Part shown: positions 18,147 through 26,995 of the stretch, one piece after another | How the letters are laid out: every line of letters starts with the position of its first letter | Position numbering within the stretch: the first letter of the stretch is position 1 | DNA from: Dyadobacter sp. MSC1_007 | GTDB lineage: Bacteria; Bacteroidota; Bacteroidia; Cytophagales; Spirosomataceae | Length of the DNA stretch: 64,000 bases | Assembly (NCBI RefSeq): GCF_023667495.1 | Contig: NZ_JAMOZL010000013.1 | Coordinates: 124,001 to 188,000, forward strand | Direction: 5' to 3' | Position numbers and translations under genes: made by a program | Notes under the pieces: model-generated | The model's input: the letters and a program-made list of their open reading frames with translations, nothing else | Told to the model about the DNA's origin: nothing | Databases searched by the model: none

Positions 18147-19970
18147 ATGAAAACATACTTCAGATTATTATCTTTTGCTCAACCGATTGCCAGATTTGCC
18201 TTCCCTTATATTATTTGTACTGTCCTGGGAGTAATTTTCAATACTTTGAACCTGGCTCTTCTGGTTCCTCTGCTTAGCACGTTGTTCAACAACCGCGAAG
18301 GAGGCGTTTTGATCGAAAAACCAGAGAATGCGTTTGATATACCCAATCAGCTCAACTATTATGCCCAGCAGGCCAATCTAACATACGGGCCTCACGGAGC
18401 TTTGCAAATTGTGTGCGGCGTGATCGTGCTTTCGGTATTGCTCTCCAATGTCTTCAAATATTTCTCGCAGCGGATTATGGAAAACCTCCGGATCCATACG
18501 CTTTTAAAACTTCGTAAAACTGTTTTTGACAGCGTGATGAGCCTGCACGTAGGTTATTTCAACAATCAGAGAAAAGGGGATATTATTGCAAAAATCGCAT
18601 CGGATGTAGGGGTCGTGCAGTTTTCGGTTACCGGCACATTGCAGGTGGTATTCAAAGAGCCGCTTCAACTGCTGGCCTATGTCTTTATGTTATTCGCCAC
18701 CTCTGTCAAGCTAACGCTTTTCGCCATCCTGGTTATCCCTGTCTCCGCTTTTCTGATTTCGAAAATCGTCAAAAGGCTCAAAGAGCAGGCAGCGCTGGCC
18801 CAGCATTACTTCGGGCTGATGATCAGCTACCTTGACGAAGCGCTGACTGGTGTAAAGATCATCAAGGCTTTCAACGCTACGGAAGACATCAAAAATAAAT
18901 TCCACCAGGAAAATATCCGCTACTCGGACCTGGGCCGCAAAATGGCCAGACGACAACAACTCAGCTCTCCGGTTTCGGAATTCCTCGGTGTCACCATGGT
19001 TGCGATCATTGTCTTATATGGCGGATCCCTTATTCTGGATAATCAGTCGGAGCTCACCGTTTCTAAATTCGTAGGCTATATTGCTATTTTCTCACAAGTA
19101 ATGCGTCCGGCCAAGGCCCTGACCGACTCGTTCAGCACCATTCACGCGGGTATCGCAGCCGGCGAGCGCGTACTCGAACTGATCGATGAGAAACCGGAAA
19201 TCCAGGATGCGCCTGACGCGATCGATCTGAAAGAGTTCAATGACTCGATCAAACTGGAAAATCTCTCTTTCTCCTACCCTTCGCGCCCTGTCCTCAAATC
19301 CATTAATGTGACTATTCCAAAGGGGAAAACCGTCGCATTGGTGGGCCCTTCCGGCGGTGGTAAATCCACTTTGATGGACTTGCTCCCGCGGTTTATAGAT
19401 GCCGAAGAAGGACGTGTTTTGATCGACGGCATTGATGTAAAGCAGATCAAGCAGGAATCGCTCTGGGCACTTTTCGGGCTGGTGAACCAGGAATCGATGC
19501 TTTTTAATGACACCATTTTCCAGAATATCGCCTTCGGCAGCCCGAATGCGACCATGGAACAAGTGGAAGCAGCCGCAAGGGTGGCCAATGCACATGAGTT
19601 CATCATGGATACCGAAAATGGCTATGACAGCAACATCGGTGACAGGGGTATGAAGCTTTCGGGCGGACAAAAACAGCGGATCTGCATTGCAAGGGCAGTT
19701 CTGAAAAACCCTCCGATCATGCTTTTAGATGAGGCTACTTCGGCATTGGATACCGAATCCGAAAAGCTCGTACAGGAAGCGTTGAACAACCTGATGAAAA
19801 ACAGGACTTCGCTTGTCATCGCGCACAGGCTCAGCACGATCCAAAGCGCTGATATGATACTGGTATTAGAGGAAGGAAGGATCGTCGAGCAAGGCAACCA
19901 TTCCCAGCTCATCGCCAATGACGGCCTCTACAAGCGGTTGATTGATATGCAGACGTTCACAGAAGCATAA
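18147..19970 (+). CDS. ABC transporter permease/ATPase, MsbA-like
   Basis: A 607-residue half-transporter with the membrane domain fused to the ATPase. About six hydrophobic segments lie in residues 15-320. The nucleotide-binding domain has Walker A GPSGGGKST (around 400), Q-loop GLVNQESMLFND, signature LSGGQKQR, Walker B IMLLDEATSALD and the switch His in IAHRLST. I chose the ATG at 18147 over the GTG at 18129. The family exports lipid A-core or other lipid-linked molecules from the inner membrane. The gene is followed one base after its stop by two glycosyltransferases, suggesting a surface-glycan or lipid-glycan export unit. Confidence 0.93.
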   Translation: MKTYFRLLSFAQPIARFAFPYIICTVLGVIFNTLNLALLVPLLSTLFNNREGGVLIEKPENAFDIPNQLNYYAQQANLTYGPHGALQIVCGVIVLSVLLSNVFKYFSQRIMENLRIHTLLKLRKTVFDSVMSLHVGYFNNQRKGDIIAKIASDVGVVQFSVTGTLQVVFKEPLQLLAYVFMLFATSVKLTLFAILVIPVSAFLISKIVKRLKEQAALAQHYFGLMISYLDEALTGVKIIKAFNATEDIKNKFHQENIRYSDLGRKMARRQQLSSPVSEFLGVTMVAIIVLYGGSLILDNQSELTVSKFVGYIAIFSQVMRPAKALTDSFSTIHAGIAAGERVLELIDEKPEIQDAPDAIDLKEFNDSIKLENLSFSYPSRPVLKSINVTIPKGKTVALVGPSGGGKSTLMDLLPRFIDAEEGRVLIDGIDVKQIKQESLWALFGLVNQESMLFNDTIFQNIAFGSPNATMEQVEAAARVANAHEFIMDTENGYDSNIGDRGMKLSGGQKQRICIARAVLKNPPIMLLDEATSALDTESEKLVQEALNNLMKNRTSLVIAHRLSTIQSADMILVLEEGRIVEQGNHSQLIANDGLYKRLIDMQTFTEA

Positions 19971-19971
19971 A

Positions 19972-20907
19972 ATGACTGTGGTCCCGACAATATCCATTGC
20001 CATGTGTACCTACAATGGCGAAGCTTTCCTGCCCGCGCAACTGGATTCCATTCTGAATCAGCGGTATCGTGACTGGGAGCTTGTGGTAGTCGATGACTGC
20101 TCCTCCGATGGTACACGCGAAATTCTGGAACGTTATGCTGCCAGGGACCGGCGCATTTCAGTCTATTACAATGATCAAAATCTGGGGTATAACAAGAATT
20201 TTGAAAAGTCGCTGGGTCTTTGCCGTGCAGAACTGATCGCCATATGCGACCAGGATGACATTTGGCACAAAGACAAGCTTCAAAAGCAGGCAGAGCTGAT
20301 CGGCGATCATCAGCTGGTGTACCACGATTCGGAGTTCATTGACGGCAGCGGAAAGGCCATGAATCGTCGCATTTCAGATAAAATGAACCTGTACCGCGGC
20401 AACCGGCCGGAAGCTTTCCTGTTTCTGAATTGCGTTTCCGGGCATAGCATTCTAATGAGGAAGGGCGTTTTTGAAAAGGCGGCGCCCTTTCCGGCAGAAT
20501 TTCATTACGACCAGTGGCTTGCTTTTAACGCTGCCTGCCTTGGCTCCATCGATTTTGTGCATGAATGTCTGGTCTCATACCGGCAGCATTCGGGTAATAA
20601 CACGGATATATTGGCCCTGCACCCAGTCCAAAAGACGGCAGCGGACAAGATAACAGCGCTTGAAAAGGAAAGCCATTGGCTTATGCTTTGTGCGCGTCAG
20701 TGCGCAGGCAAAAGCCAACAGTTGCTCTCTGCATTATATAATCAAAGCATGCTGCGTAACAAGGGCTTTTTTAACACCGGTTACGGACTATTGATCTGGA
20801 AACACAGAGATATCCTGCTTCATCTTTTGAAGAAATCAAACACCAGTAAGTTTTTTTACACCCTCAGAAAAATGTGGGGCCCGAAAGCAAAAATGATAGG
20901 ACAGTGA
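19972..20907 (+). CDS. Family 2 glycosyltransferase (first of tandem pair)
   Basis: A 311-residue GT-A fold glycosyltransferase. The GT2 N-terminus TISIAMCTYNGEAFLPAQLDSIL is followed by VVVDDCSSDGT and the ICDQDDIWH segment that carries the metal-binding DxD-like Asp residues. It has no membrane segment. The ATG at 19972 is used because it starts immediately after the MsbA-like stop (1-bp gap) and directly before the first beta strand; the longer frame runs back into the upstream gene. The C-terminal half (CVSGHSILMRKGVF, YDQWLAF, YRQHSGNNTDIL) matches the next gene closely, so the two arose by duplication. Probably works on lipopolysaccharide or capsule. Confidence 0.92.
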   Translation: MTVVPTISIAMCTYNGEAFLPAQLDSILNQRYRDWELVVVDDCSSDGTREILERYAARDRRISVYYNDQNLGYNKNFEKSLGLCRAELIAICDQDDIWHKDKLQKQAELIGDHQLVYHDSEFIDGSGKAMNRRISDKMNLYRGNRPEAFLFLNCVSGHSILMRKGVFEKAAPFPAEFHYDQWLAFNAACLGSIDFVHECLVSYRQHSGNNTDILALHPVQKTAADKITALEKESHWLMLCARQCAGKSQQLLSALYNQSMLRNKGFFNTGYGLLIWKHRDILLHLLKKSNTSKFFYTLRKMWGPKAKMIGQ

Positions 20908-20909
20908 CC

Positions 20910-21902
20910 ATGGAACCCCACTCTGACATCAATAACCAATACCCGCTCGTTTCGATCGCTATCTGTATCTATAACGGCGAAAAATACCTCGAAGAGCAGC
21001 TTGATTCGTTGGTAGGCCAGACCTACCCAAACATTGAAATCGTCGCGGTGGACGATGGCAGTAAGGACGGTTCGCGGGAAATTCTGCGGAGATATCAAGC
21101 GAAGTATCCGATATTCAGGATTTTTGAGAACGATGTCAACCTGGGATATGTGAAGAATTTCGAGAAGGCAATCAGTTTGTGCGAAGGCGAGTTTATAGCT
21201 CTTTGCGATCAGGATGACACCTGGCATCCGGAGAAAATCAGCAAGCAGGTTGCCGCTATTGGTAACCATAAGCTGATCTACCATGACTCGGCGTTCATGG
21301 ATGAACAAGGAAAGTTGCTTAAAAAGAAAATGTCGGATATCATCAACCTTTACCGGGGCAGTGAGCCGGAGATATTCTTCTTTTACAACTGCGTCTCGGG
21401 ACATAGCTGCCTTTTCCGGCGTGAACTAAGAGAGGAGTTTTTGCCCTTTAATCCCGACCATTTTCACGACCAGTGGATTGCATATGTCGCGGTAAATCTT
21501 GGCACGATAGACTGCATTCCCGAAACCCTGGTGAACTACCGTCAGCATACGGCCACTTCCACAGACATTCTCAACAAGCGGAAAAAGATCAAGAAGAATT
21601 ATCACGAAAACCGCGACATCAAGAAACTAAAAAAAGACCTGCAGTGGATCCGTCAATGTGCTACTTTCAAAAAGAACCGAAATCCTGACTTTCTCAACCG
21701 GCTTTTGGCGCTTTTTGAAGAGCGGCTGGATACCTTCTTCTCGTTTGAATATGCCCGTCTGATCCGCGATCATTACGACAATCTGTTCTTCATCCCAAAA
21801 TACAAGCGCTCAACCAAAAGCGGCTACATTTATCGGCAGATTTGGGGACTACGTGCTAAGCTGATATGGGCAAGGTCTTTTGCGCGTTCGGATGAGGAAT
21901 GA
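20910..21902 (+). CDS. Family 2 glycosyltransferase (second of tandem pair)
   Basis: A 330-residue paralogue of the preceding gene, beginning 2 bp after it (ATG at 20910; a GTG at 20874 would overlap the upstream gene). It shares LVSIAICIYNGEKYLEEQLDSLVGQTYP, VDDGSKDGSREIL, ALCDQDDTWHPEKI, IYHDSAFMDEQGK, NLYRG, NCVSGHSCLFRR and YRQHTATSTDIL. The C-terminus is longer and basic. The catalytic positions are retained, so both copies may be active on different acceptors. Its 3' end overlaps the convergent glycosyltransferase gene by 47 bp. Confidence 0.92.
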   Translation: MEPHSDINNQYPLVSIAICIYNGEKYLEEQLDSLVGQTYPNIEIVAVDDGSKDGSREILRRYQAKYPIFRIFENDVNLGYVKNFEKAISLCEGEFIALCDQDDTWHPEKISKQVAAIGNHKLIYHDSAFMDEQGKLLKKKMSDIINLYRGSEPEIFFFYNCVSGHSCLFRRELREEFLPFNPDHFHDQWIAYVAVNLGTIDCIPETLVNYRQHTATSTDILNKRKKIKKNYHENRDIKKLKKDLQWIRQCATFKKNRNPDFLNRLLALFEERLDTFFSFEYARLIRDHYDNLFFIPKYKRSTKSGYIYRQIWGLRAKLIWARSFARSDEE

Positions 21903-22785
21903 TATTAAATTTCAGTTTCAGGAAATGCAAGAAAGCTTTGAACACAACGCGGACGGGCATCTTCTGGGTCTTGGCACTGTACCAAAGCATCTTCTGTATT
22001 TGCCAGGAGCTGTATTCCCACTCCATCATCTGCTCTACAAGCTTTTTAAATGACCTTTTTTCGGTCATGTAGATGTCATGTGCAGTCATTTCGGAGGTTG
22101 TCAGTGGCAAGGCAAAGCTCCACTTCTTATGTAATTTCAGGATTTCATCCAGCCATTGTTTGTTGAAATTCCCCTCTGAATCGTGCTTCATTAGAATATC
22201 ATAGGTTACAACGATGTCGAAATGGGGAAATACGCTCAGGCTAAAATCAAGGTCATAGCCGTGGAAACCTTTAAGCACTCCGCTATCGAAAGGGAAGCGG
22301 AGCGCAATATCGCGTCGGGTGCAGAACCACAGGCCGTCGACACAAACCACCTTGCTTAGCCGCTCATTTCTGGGATTATGATAGGCATGGATTTCCAGTT
22401 TATCATTCAATTTGTAGCCCTGCAACACATTCTGGTAGGATCTTTCTTCCGAATGAAATTCAAGCTGGTACCAACCTGATGGAGCCAGCGCCTTGTAACC
22501 ACCACCAGCTACGCCAACAATGCCGGTTTTTTGATCATGATGGAAAATATCGGTTGCAATACTCCCCCATCCGTGGGTTTTGATCTCGATATCCTCATGC
22601 ATGAAACAAATGATATCAAACTTTGCACGCTGCGCCCCTTCATTATATACCTCGCAAATCCCACGGCGATCCACACGATTATCTATGGCTATGATTTCGT
22701 GTTCGACCCCGATTGTTCTGGCAATATTTTCAGTGACTTTGAGAAGATCGTCCGGGCGGACAGAACAAATAACAATTGAAATCAT
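21856..22785 (-). CDS. Glycosyltransferase, GT2-related (Glyco_tranf_2_5-like)
   Basis: A 309-residue protein starting directly with a glycosyltransferase strand (MISIVICSVRPDDLLKVTENI). Further motifs are EIIAIDNRVDRRGICEVYNEGA, FDIICFMHEDIEI (the Asp/Glu pair in place of a DxD), VVCVDGLWFCTRRDI and FPFDSGVLKGFHGYDLDFSLSV. This order matches the small family in which an N-terminal GT-A domain modifies surface glycans. It is transcribed opposite to the duplicated pair, and its last 47 bp overlap the end of the second copy. No membrane segment is present. Confidence 0.8.
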   Translation of the reverse strand: MISIVICSVRPDDLLKVTENIARTIGVEHEIIAIDNRVDRRGICEVYNEGAQRAKFDIICFMHEDIEIKTHGWGSIATDIFHHDQKTGIVGVAGGGYKALAPSGWYQLEFHSEERSYQNVLQGYKLNDKLEIHAYHNPRNERLSKVVCVDGLWFCTRRDIALRFPFDSGVLKGFHGYDLDFSLSVFPHFDIVVTYDILMKHDSEGNFNKQWLDEILKLHKKWSFALPLTTSEMTAHDIYMTEKRSFKKLVEQMMEWEYSSWQIQKMLWYSAKTQKMPVRVVFKAFLHFLKLKFNIIPHPNAQKTLPISA

Positions 22786-22910
22786 CGGCTGGTTACATCA
22801 AAGATCAAAGTAAGTCAGAAATCAATGTATCTGCAAGTGAACCGACTTTGCAGTAGAATAGGGTGTCTTTTGACATTTTATAGCTAACCTTAAACTATTT
22901 TCATCTTTAC

Positions 22911-24866
22911 ATGAAACGCATACTTATTCTGCTGCTGCTAACCTTGCCCGGTTTTTGCTTTGGTCAGGTTAGACTAGCCCGCCTGTTTTCAGACCATGTT
23001 GTCCTGCAACGGCAAAAACCGATCCCGGTTTGGGGATGGGCGAAAGCGGGTGAAAAAGTGAAAGTTACGCTTGCTAGCCAGTCGGCAGAGGCGAAAGCAG
23101 ATGCATCTGGGAAATGGAAAGTTAGCCTTAAACCCATGGAAGCGGGCGGCCCGCATACATTGCAAGTCGCTGCCAAATCGGGAAATGTGTCTGTGAATGA
23201 TGTGCTGATCGGAGAAGTATGGCTTTGCTCGGGGCAATCCAATATGGAATGGCCTGTTTCGGCAGCTAAAAACTTTGATCAGGAGCGCACAAATGCCGAT
23301 TTTCCACAGATCAGGCATTTTAAAGTAGAGCACCAGGTCACGCTCTCCCCAGAGGTAGATCTTAAATCCGGGGAATGGAAAATCGCCTCGCCGGAAACGG
23401 TGGGAGGATTTACGGCAGTGGGTTTCTTTTTTGCAAGGGAGTTATATCAAAAATTAAATGTACCGATCGGCCTGCTGAATTCGTCATGGGGCGGTTCGCA
23501 GATCGAAGGCTGGATCAGCAAGCAGGCCATGCTCACAAACGAGGAGCTCAGCACTTATGCGCAGAACCTTCCCAAAACCTGGGAAGAGGCCGACCTGATC
23601 ATGGATAAAAAAATGAAAAAGCAATTATTTAAGGATGCTTCCTACGAGCCGACTTGGGAAGACGAAAAGAAATACCTGGCCGCCGATGTCAATTTTTCAA
23701 CCTGGCAAAAAACACCGGATGCCGTCGGACAATGGGACTGGAAAGGCCTGATGGGCTTCCGCGGCAAAGGTTATATGGCCAAAGAAGTGGTGCTTCCGGC
23801 AGATTTGGCACCAAAACAAACAACGCTTTCGCTGGCTGAAAACGATGGGGCAGTCGAAGTTTATATTAATGGAAAACTGGTCAGTGAAGGCATCGTTAAA
23901 GGTCCGAGAAAAATTGTAGTTTCTGCAAATACCTGGAAAGAGGGCAAAAATACCCTGGTCGTCCGGACTGGTAATATGGTCGGCGTGGCCTGGTTCGGGC
24001 CTGGGATGATGGGCTCTGCAAATGATCTGTTTGTGGATGATGGTAGCCGTAAAATTAGCCTTGCCAAAGACTGGTACCTGATGCCTTCTTTCGCAGAGAA
24101 GCATGAATATGCGCATTTGATGAACAATGTTGGCACGACGATCTACAATGCCATGATCGAGCCGCTTCTGCCTTTCGGGATCCGTGGGGCACTTTGGTAC
24201 CAGGGTGAAGCCAATGCTGGCCGGGCTTATCAATACCGCCAATCTTTCCCGCTGATGATCAACGATTGGCGCAAGCGATGGAATGATGACTTTTCGTTTT
24301 ACTGGGTGCAATTATCTAGTTTTGGAAAAGACAATGACAGCAACAAAGGTAGCGGCTGGGCGGAACTCCGCGAAGCGCAGAATATGACCCTCAGCCTCCC
24401 AAAAACCGGAATGGCGGTATGCACCGATGTCGGCGACCCCAACGACATTCACCCTACCAACAAACAAGATGTAGCTCACAGGCTCGCTACCAATGCCCTG
24501 AAAATGGATTATGGCCAGAATATCCCTTATGCTTCTCCTTTATATGACCAAATGACGGTAAACAATGGGACAGCCGTCATCACCTTCAAAAATGCAGAAA
24601 ACGGGCTGATTGTAAAAGACCGCTATGGCTACCTCAAAGGCTTCGAAGTGGCCGGCGAGGATAAGGTGTTTCACTACGCCCAGGCTGAAATACAGGGAAA
24701 TACTGTGCTGGTTTTCAGTCCGAAGGTTTCCAAACCAGTTGCGGTGCGGTACGGCTGGGCTGATGCGCCAGAGGACGCCAATCTGTTCAATACAGACGGT
24801 TTTCCGGCAAGCTCGTTCAGAACCGACTCGTGGCCCGGCAAAACGATCAATACCAAATTCGAATAA
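22911..24866 (+). CDS. Sialate O-acetylesterase (SGNH-type)
   Basis: A 651-residue secreted esterase. The signal peptide (MKRILILLLLTLPGFCFG) is followed by a beta-sandwich-like region (LFSDHVVLQRQKPIPVWGWA). The SGNH catalytic block starts at EVWLCSGQSNMEWPV (nucleophile Ser near residue 113). A large inserted domain between about 245 and 395 includes a jelly-roll-like stretch (KGYMAKEVVLPADL). The second catalytic part has LWYQGEANAG and GDPNDIHPTNKQDVAHRLA, holding the Asp/His of the triad. The family removes O-acetyl groups from sialic acids or other acetylated sugars. It lies 11 bp before the PQQ dehydrogenase and is probably co-transcribed with it. Confidence 0.93.
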   Translation: MKRILILLLLTLPGFCFGQVRLARLFSDHVVLQRQKPIPVWGWAKAGEKVKVTLASQSAEAKADASGKWKVSLKPMEAGGPHTLQVAAKSGNVSVNDVLIGEVWLCSGQSNMEWPVSAAKNFDQERTNADFPQIRHFKVEHQVTLSPEVDLKSGEWKIASPETVGGFTAVGFFFARELYQKLNVPIGLLNSSWGGSQIEGWISKQAMLTNEELSTYAQNLPKTWEEADLIMDKKMKKQLFKDASYEPTWEDEKKYLAADVNFSTWQKTPDAVGQWDWKGLMGFRGKGYMAKEVVLPADLAPKQTTLSLAENDGAVEVYINGKLVSEGIVKGPRKIVVSANTWKEGKNTLVVRTGNMVGVAWFGPGMMGSANDLFVDDGSRKISLAKDWYLMPSFAEKHEYAHLMNNVGTTIYNAMIEPLLPFGIRGALWYQGEANAGRAYQYRQSFPLMINDWRKRWNDDFSFYWVQLSSFGKDNDSNKGSGWAELREAQNMTLSLPKTGMAVCTDVGDPNDIHPTNKQDVAHRLATNALKMDYGQNIPYASPLYDQMTVNNGTAVITFKNAENGLIVKDRYGYLKGFEVAGEDKVFHYAQAEIQGNTVLVFSPKVSKPVAVRYGWADAPEDANLFNTDGFPASSFRTDSWPGKTINTKFE

Positions 24867-24877
24867 AAACCCCTTAT

Positions 24878-26992
24878 ATGTTCAAGCCTCTATCGCTGTA
24901 CATTGCCGGCCTGGCACTGATCCTGGCCGGCGCAACCACTTTGTCTGACCGTGATGCCTCCGACCGTGAATGGTCTGAATACCTGGGCGGCCCCGGCCGG
25001 AACCACTATTCGCCATTGACACAGATCAATCCGGAGAATGTAAAAAACCTAAAAGTAGCCTGGACCTACTCGATGCCCGACTCGGGTCAGACGCAAGTAA
25101 ACCCCATCATCGTCGATGGTGTGTTGTATGGTGTAACATCAACCGTGCAGGCATTTGCCCTGGACGCCGCGACCGGAAAGCAAATCTGGCTATTTGGGGA
25201 CAAATCTAAAAACGGCTCTAATACCAGCCGCGGGTTAACCTACTGGGAAGATGGCGAGGATAAAAGAATTTTGCACGCAATGGGCTCCTACCTGTACGCG
25301 CTCGACGCCCGTACGGGGAAAGTGATCGAAAGTTTTGGTGAAAACGGCCGCGTGGATCTGCATACAGGACTGCCTGAGGTTGCGATGAAAAAATACCTGG
25401 TGTCCAATACGCCCGGGACTATTTTTGAAGATCTGATCATCATGCCTGTCAGGCTTTCCGAAGATTCAGATGCGGCGCCCGGTGATCTGAGGGCATTCAA
25501 TGTGCGGACCGGCAAGCTCGCCTGGACGTTTCATACCATTCCTTACCCGGGCGAATATGGCTACGAAACATTCCCGCCCGATGCCTACAAAAACACATTT
25601 ACCGGCGCTGCCAACAACTGGGCCGGTACGGCCATTGACCGGAAACGCGGCATATTATATGTTCCCACTGGATCTGCCGGATACGATTTTTACGGCGGTA
25701 AGCGAAAAGGCGCCAACCTGTTCGCCAACTGTCTGCTGGCACTCGACGCGCGCACCGGCAAGCGGCTATGGCATTTTCAAACCATGCACCATGATATGTG
25801 GGACAGGGACCTGCCTGCGCCCCCTAACCTGATCACTATCACGAAAAACGGCAAGAAAATAGACGCTGTGGCGCAGGTCAGCAAGCAGGGATATGTTTTC
25901 ATCTTCGACCGGGTGAGCGGCAAACCACTATTCCCCATCCGTGAGGTGGCCGCCCCGAAAAACGCATTACCAGGGGAATTTCCCTGGCCCACGCAGCCAG
26001 TACCATCGAAACCTGCTCCCTATGCCCGGCAGGCCTATACATTGACCGAAAAAGACATCAGCCGACATGCGCCTGATCACGACTCATTGGTCATTAAATT
26101 CAGAAACTACAAGAAAGCATTATTTGCAGCGCCAAGTAAGGAAGGCACAGTGATTCTGCCAGGCTTTGACGGTGGAGCAGAATGGGGAGGCGCAGCTGCC
26201 GATCCGAGCGAGGGGATTTTGTATGTAAACAGCAATGAAATGCCGTGGATCCTTACCATGAAAGATACGCCGAAAGCCAGTGAAATGTCCAATCTGAGTC
26301 CGGGCGAAAAGGTTTACACGACTTATTGCGTTACCTGCCACGGCCCGCAGCGCAAGGGTAATGCAAAAAGCGGTTATCCCTCGCTCATTGACATCGGAAC
26401 CCGCCGCGACAGACCGTATGTGAGTCAGCTTTTAACATCTGGCAAAGGCATGATGCCGGGCTTTACGATGCTTTCAGCCGAAGAAAAACAGGCGCTGGTT
26501 GCATTTCTTTTTGGTGATGAAAAAGTGGAAGCGGTATCCGCTGTCCCCGAGTCTCATAAAACCTACCTGCCATACCAGAGCACCGGGTACAATAAGTTCC
26601 TGGATGCGAACGGTCTGCCCGCTATCTCACCTCCCTGGGGCACATTGAATGCTATTGATTTGAATACGGGTGAATATCTCTGGAAAATCCCGTTCGGGGA
26701 AGTGGAGTCTCTCAAAGCGAAAGGCGTTCCCACGACGGGTACTGAGAACTATGGAGGGCCGGTTGTGACTGCCTCCGGTCTGCTCTTTATTGCCGCCACC
26801 AAAGATGGCAAATTCCGCGCGTTTGATAAAAAGACAGGAAAATTGCTATGGGAAACAATGCTTCCGGCCGCCGGATTTGCAACACCTTCCACTTATGAAG
26901 TAAATGGAAAGCAATATGTGGTCATCGCATGTGGCGGCACCAAGCTCGGAACAAAAAAGGGTAACCAATACGTCGCATTCGCTTTGGAATAA
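24878..26992 (+). CDS. PQQ-dependent dehydrogenase with internal cytochrome c domain
   Basis: A 704-residue quinoprotein. The ATG at 24878 begins a short hydrophobic signal or anchor (SLYIAGLALILAGATT). Eight-bladed propeller W-motif repeats are visible (ALDAATGKQIWLFG, ALDARTGKVIESFG, NVRTGKLAWTF, ALDARTGKRLWHFQTMHHDMWDRDLPAPPNL, FDKKTGKLLWETMLPAAG). A cytochrome c domain with haem motif CVTCH (near residue 483) and distal Met (GMMPGFTML) is inserted between two blades at about 470-545 and then the propeller resumes (WGTLNAIDLNTGEYLWKIPFGE). Substrate electrons would pass from PQQ to the internal haem. It follows the sialate esterase by 11 bp. Confidence 0.93.
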   Translation: MFKPLSLYIAGLALILAGATTLSDRDASDREWSEYLGGPGRNHYSPLTQINPENVKNLKVAWTYSMPDSGQTQVNPIIVDGVLYGVTSTVQAFALDAATGKQIWLFGDKSKNGSNTSRGLTYWEDGEDKRILHAMGSYLYALDARTGKVIESFGENGRVDLHTGLPEVAMKKYLVSNTPGTIFEDLIIMPVRLSEDSDAAPGDLRAFNVRTGKLAWTFHTIPYPGEYGYETFPPDAYKNTFTGAANNWAGTAIDRKRGILYVPTGSAGYDFYGGKRKGANLFANCLLALDARTGKRLWHFQTMHHDMWDRDLPAPPNLITITKNGKKIDAVAQVSKQGYVFIFDRVSGKPLFPIREVAAPKNALPGEFPWPTQPVPSKPAPYARQAYTLTEKDISRHAPDHDSLVIKFRNYKKALFAAPSKEGTVILPGFDGGAEWGGAAADPSEGILYVNSNEMPWILTMKDTPKASEMSNLSPGEKVYTTYCVTCHGPQRKGNAKSGYPSLIDIGTRRDRPYVSQLLTSGKGMMPGFTMLSAEEKQALVAFLFGDEKVEAVSAVPESHKTYLPYQSTGYNKFLDANGLPAISPPWGTLNAIDLNTGEYLWKIPFGEVESLKAKGVPTTGTENYGGPVVTASGLLFIAATKDGKFRAFDKKTGKLLWETMLPAAGFATPSTYEVNGKQYVVIACGGTKLGTKKGNQYVAFALE

Positions 26993-26995
26993 CGG

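Noticed and set aside
23697-24311. Minus-strand frame of 204 codons
   Set aside because: Antisense shadow of the sialate O-acetylesterase gene.
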